Position numbers and translations under genes: made by a program. Positions 6,510 to 7,302 of a stretch of 7,302 nt of DNA are shown here, piece by piece; positions within the stretch are counted from its first letter, which is position 1, and the number at the start of each line of letters is the position of its first letter. The DNA comes from an uncultured Fretibacterium sp. (GTDB taxonomy: Bacteria > Synergistota > Synergistia > Synergistales > Aminobacteriaceae): assembly GCA_937892105.1 (NCBI GenBank), contig CALAUZ010000125.1, positions 1 through 7,302 of the forward strand, read 5' to 3'. A model generated the notes under the pieces. The model was not told the origin of the DNA and ran no database searches. It saw only the letters and a program-made list of their open reading frames with translations.

Positions 6510-7096
6510 AGTTTGCAAAACTGATTATCGCTACGGGCAATGAAGGGAAATACAAGGAGTTCACGCACATAATACGGGAAGCTGCGGGCGAAGATTTTGC
6601 GGAAGAGCTAGTTTTTGCCCCCGACATTTCGCGGCTCATAGTTGAGGAGACAGGCAAGACTTACGCGGAGAATGCAATGCTGAAGGCTCGTGCTTGGACT
6701 GAACATTCGGGGCTTCCGTGCCTTGCTGATGACAGCGGGCTGGAGGTTGACGCGCTTGATGGTGCGCCTGGACTGTATTCGGCCCGTATTCTTCCTGGCA
6801 AAGATACTGACCGTTCATCGTGGCTTCTGTCTCAGCTTGAGGGTGTTGCGGACAGAAAGGCGAGGTTCTCTGCGGCGTTGTGCCTCTGCGTTCCTGACGA
6901 GTACACGCTAATCACTGAAGGACACTGTTATGGTACGATTGGGAATGAGGTTAGGGGTTGCAACGGTTTCGGGTATGACCCTGTATTTTTGCCGGAAGGG
7001 TATGCACAGACGTTTGCGGAATTGCCTTCACACATAAAGAATAACATTTCACACAGGACTAACGCTTTCAGAAAAATTGCTGCACTCTTGAGGTAG
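6506..7096 (+). CDS. rdgB: RdgB/HAM1 non-canonical purine NTP pyrophosphatase
   Basis: This 196-residue cytoplasmic enzyme hydrolyses deaminated purine triphosphates (dITP, ITP, XTP) to monophosphate plus pyrophosphate, keeping them out of DNA and RNA. The N-terminal ATGNEGKYKEF (9-19) holds the TGN..K nucleotide motif. ETGKTYAENAMLKA (48-61), LADDSGLEVDAL (73-84, catalytic Asp75/76), GAPGLYSAR (86-94), GFGYDPVF (154-161) and the C-terminal KNNISHR (178-184) are all present, and the length is typical. The start is placed at ATG 6506, where it overlaps the upstream TGA as ATGA and gives the usual MKxxKLIIATGN beginning. An alternative ATG at 6482 would add eight residues (MEAAEKIV) and lacks a good ribosome-binding site. 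The tight overlap suggests translational coupling. No clear terminator follows before the window ends. Confidence 0.95.
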   Translation: MKFAKLIIATGNEGKYKEFTHIIREAAGEDFAEELVFAPDISRLIVEETGKTYAENAMLKARAWTEHSGLPCLADDSGLEVDALDGAPGLYSARILPGKDTDRSSWLLSQLEGVADRKARFSAALCLCVPDEYTLITEGHCYGTIGNEVRGCNGFGYDPVFLPEGYAQTFAELPSHIKNNISHRTNAFRKIAALLR

Positions 7097-7302
7097 CTTA
7101 CACACGTAAATTTTCCTGGAAAAAGCTCTGTGATTATGTCCTTTGCTGAAGCTGTAACTGTATGGAATTTAACGCGGCAGTTATGGCTGTGAGCATCATC
7201 GGTTACGTTCTGGACAGCCTGCCTCAATGCGTTCTGGTCATCGCGGGGGCCTAAGGGGAAAAGATAAACCCTTTCGTTTTCAGTGCATAACTTTGAACGC
7301 AA
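6928..7302 (-). pseudogene. Truncated DUF2156-like (PG lysyltransferase C-terminal-like) gene, 5' end outside window
   Basis: A minus-strand frame is open from the window edge to a TAA at 6928-6930. The first 65 or so codons (7302 down to 7108) look like the early part of DUF2156 proteins: VYLFPLGPRDDQNALRQAV, then a helix, CRVKFHTVTASAKDIITEL and LFPGKF. In full-length members (about 290-300 residues) LFPGKF is followed by a DRDxxDYVY-type segment and a long acyltransferase-like half. None of that is present: the reading continues as unrelated sequence and then antisense through rdgB for 169 bases. I therefore read it as a gene that lost its 3' half. Its beginning lies beyond the window; the terminal TTG is probably an internal Leu codon. 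The family match is by eye only, and a living gene with an odd C-terminus is possible. Confidence 0.5.

Noticed and set aside
6191..6568. 125-codon open frame on the minus strand across the GerMN-rdgB junction.
   Set aside because: It spans two well-supported plus-strand genes and has no recognisable motif, so it is a shadow frame.
7095..7127. AGCTT...AAGCT inverted repeat with an inner TTTTCC-GGAAAA, considered as an rdgB terminator.
   Set aside because: The outer stem is only 5 bp with a 23-nt gap, the inner palindrome has a 1-nt centre, and no T tract follows. The same bases encode the LFPGKF motif on the other strand.

Overview
This window is ordinary bacterial chromosome, dense in genes. 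Nearly everything reads left to right; a tRNA at the left edge and a gene remnant at the right edge lie on the minus strand. The combination of an AMIN-type amidase, a GerMN membrane protein, RdgB and a lone CheW, with clostridia-like HPr and enzyme I, fits an anaerobe of the Synergistota or Clostridia. I lean towards Synergistota from gene order and style, but this is inference: no taxonomic marker such as rRNA is present. Two genes use TTG starts backed by Shine-Dalgarno sequences.

Layout. Positions 5-81 hold a CAT-anticodon tRNA (minus) with its own well-formed promoter. It diverges from the first plus-strand operon: HPr (256-513), PTS enzyme I (518-2215) and a ROK-family sugar kinase, probably fructokinase (2217-3122). 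Gaps are 4 nt and 1 nt, and a hairpin terminator follows at about 3135-3175. This operon carries the general PEP phosphorelay but no sugar-specific enzyme II. HPr has Ala instead of the regulatory Ser46, so HPr-kinase control through that site looks absent.

The second operon starts from a probable promoter at about 3168-3194. It encodes a single-domain CheW (3220-3753), a secreted three-part N-acetylmuramoyl-L-alanine amidase (3758-5740), a membrane-anchored GerMN protein (5760-6509) and the house-cleaning nucleotidase RdgB (6506-7096). Gaps are 4 nt, 19 nt and a 4-nt overlap. The amidase and GerMN protein form a cell-envelope pair. GerM and RdgB are commonly separated by RNase PH, which is missing here.

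At the right edge, a minus-strand reading frame resembling the N-terminal part of DUF2156 (phosphatidylglycerol lysyltransferase C-terminal-like) proteins enters the window. Its family resemblance stops about 12 nt from the rdgB stop codon, after which the frame runs antisense through rdgB. I read it as a truncated remnant. I saw no insertion sequence, CRISPR array, phage gene or clearly novel system. The most notable points are this truncated edge gene, the missing rph, the HPr Ser46 loss, the CheW-amidase coupling and a T9 run in the amidase signal-peptide codons.
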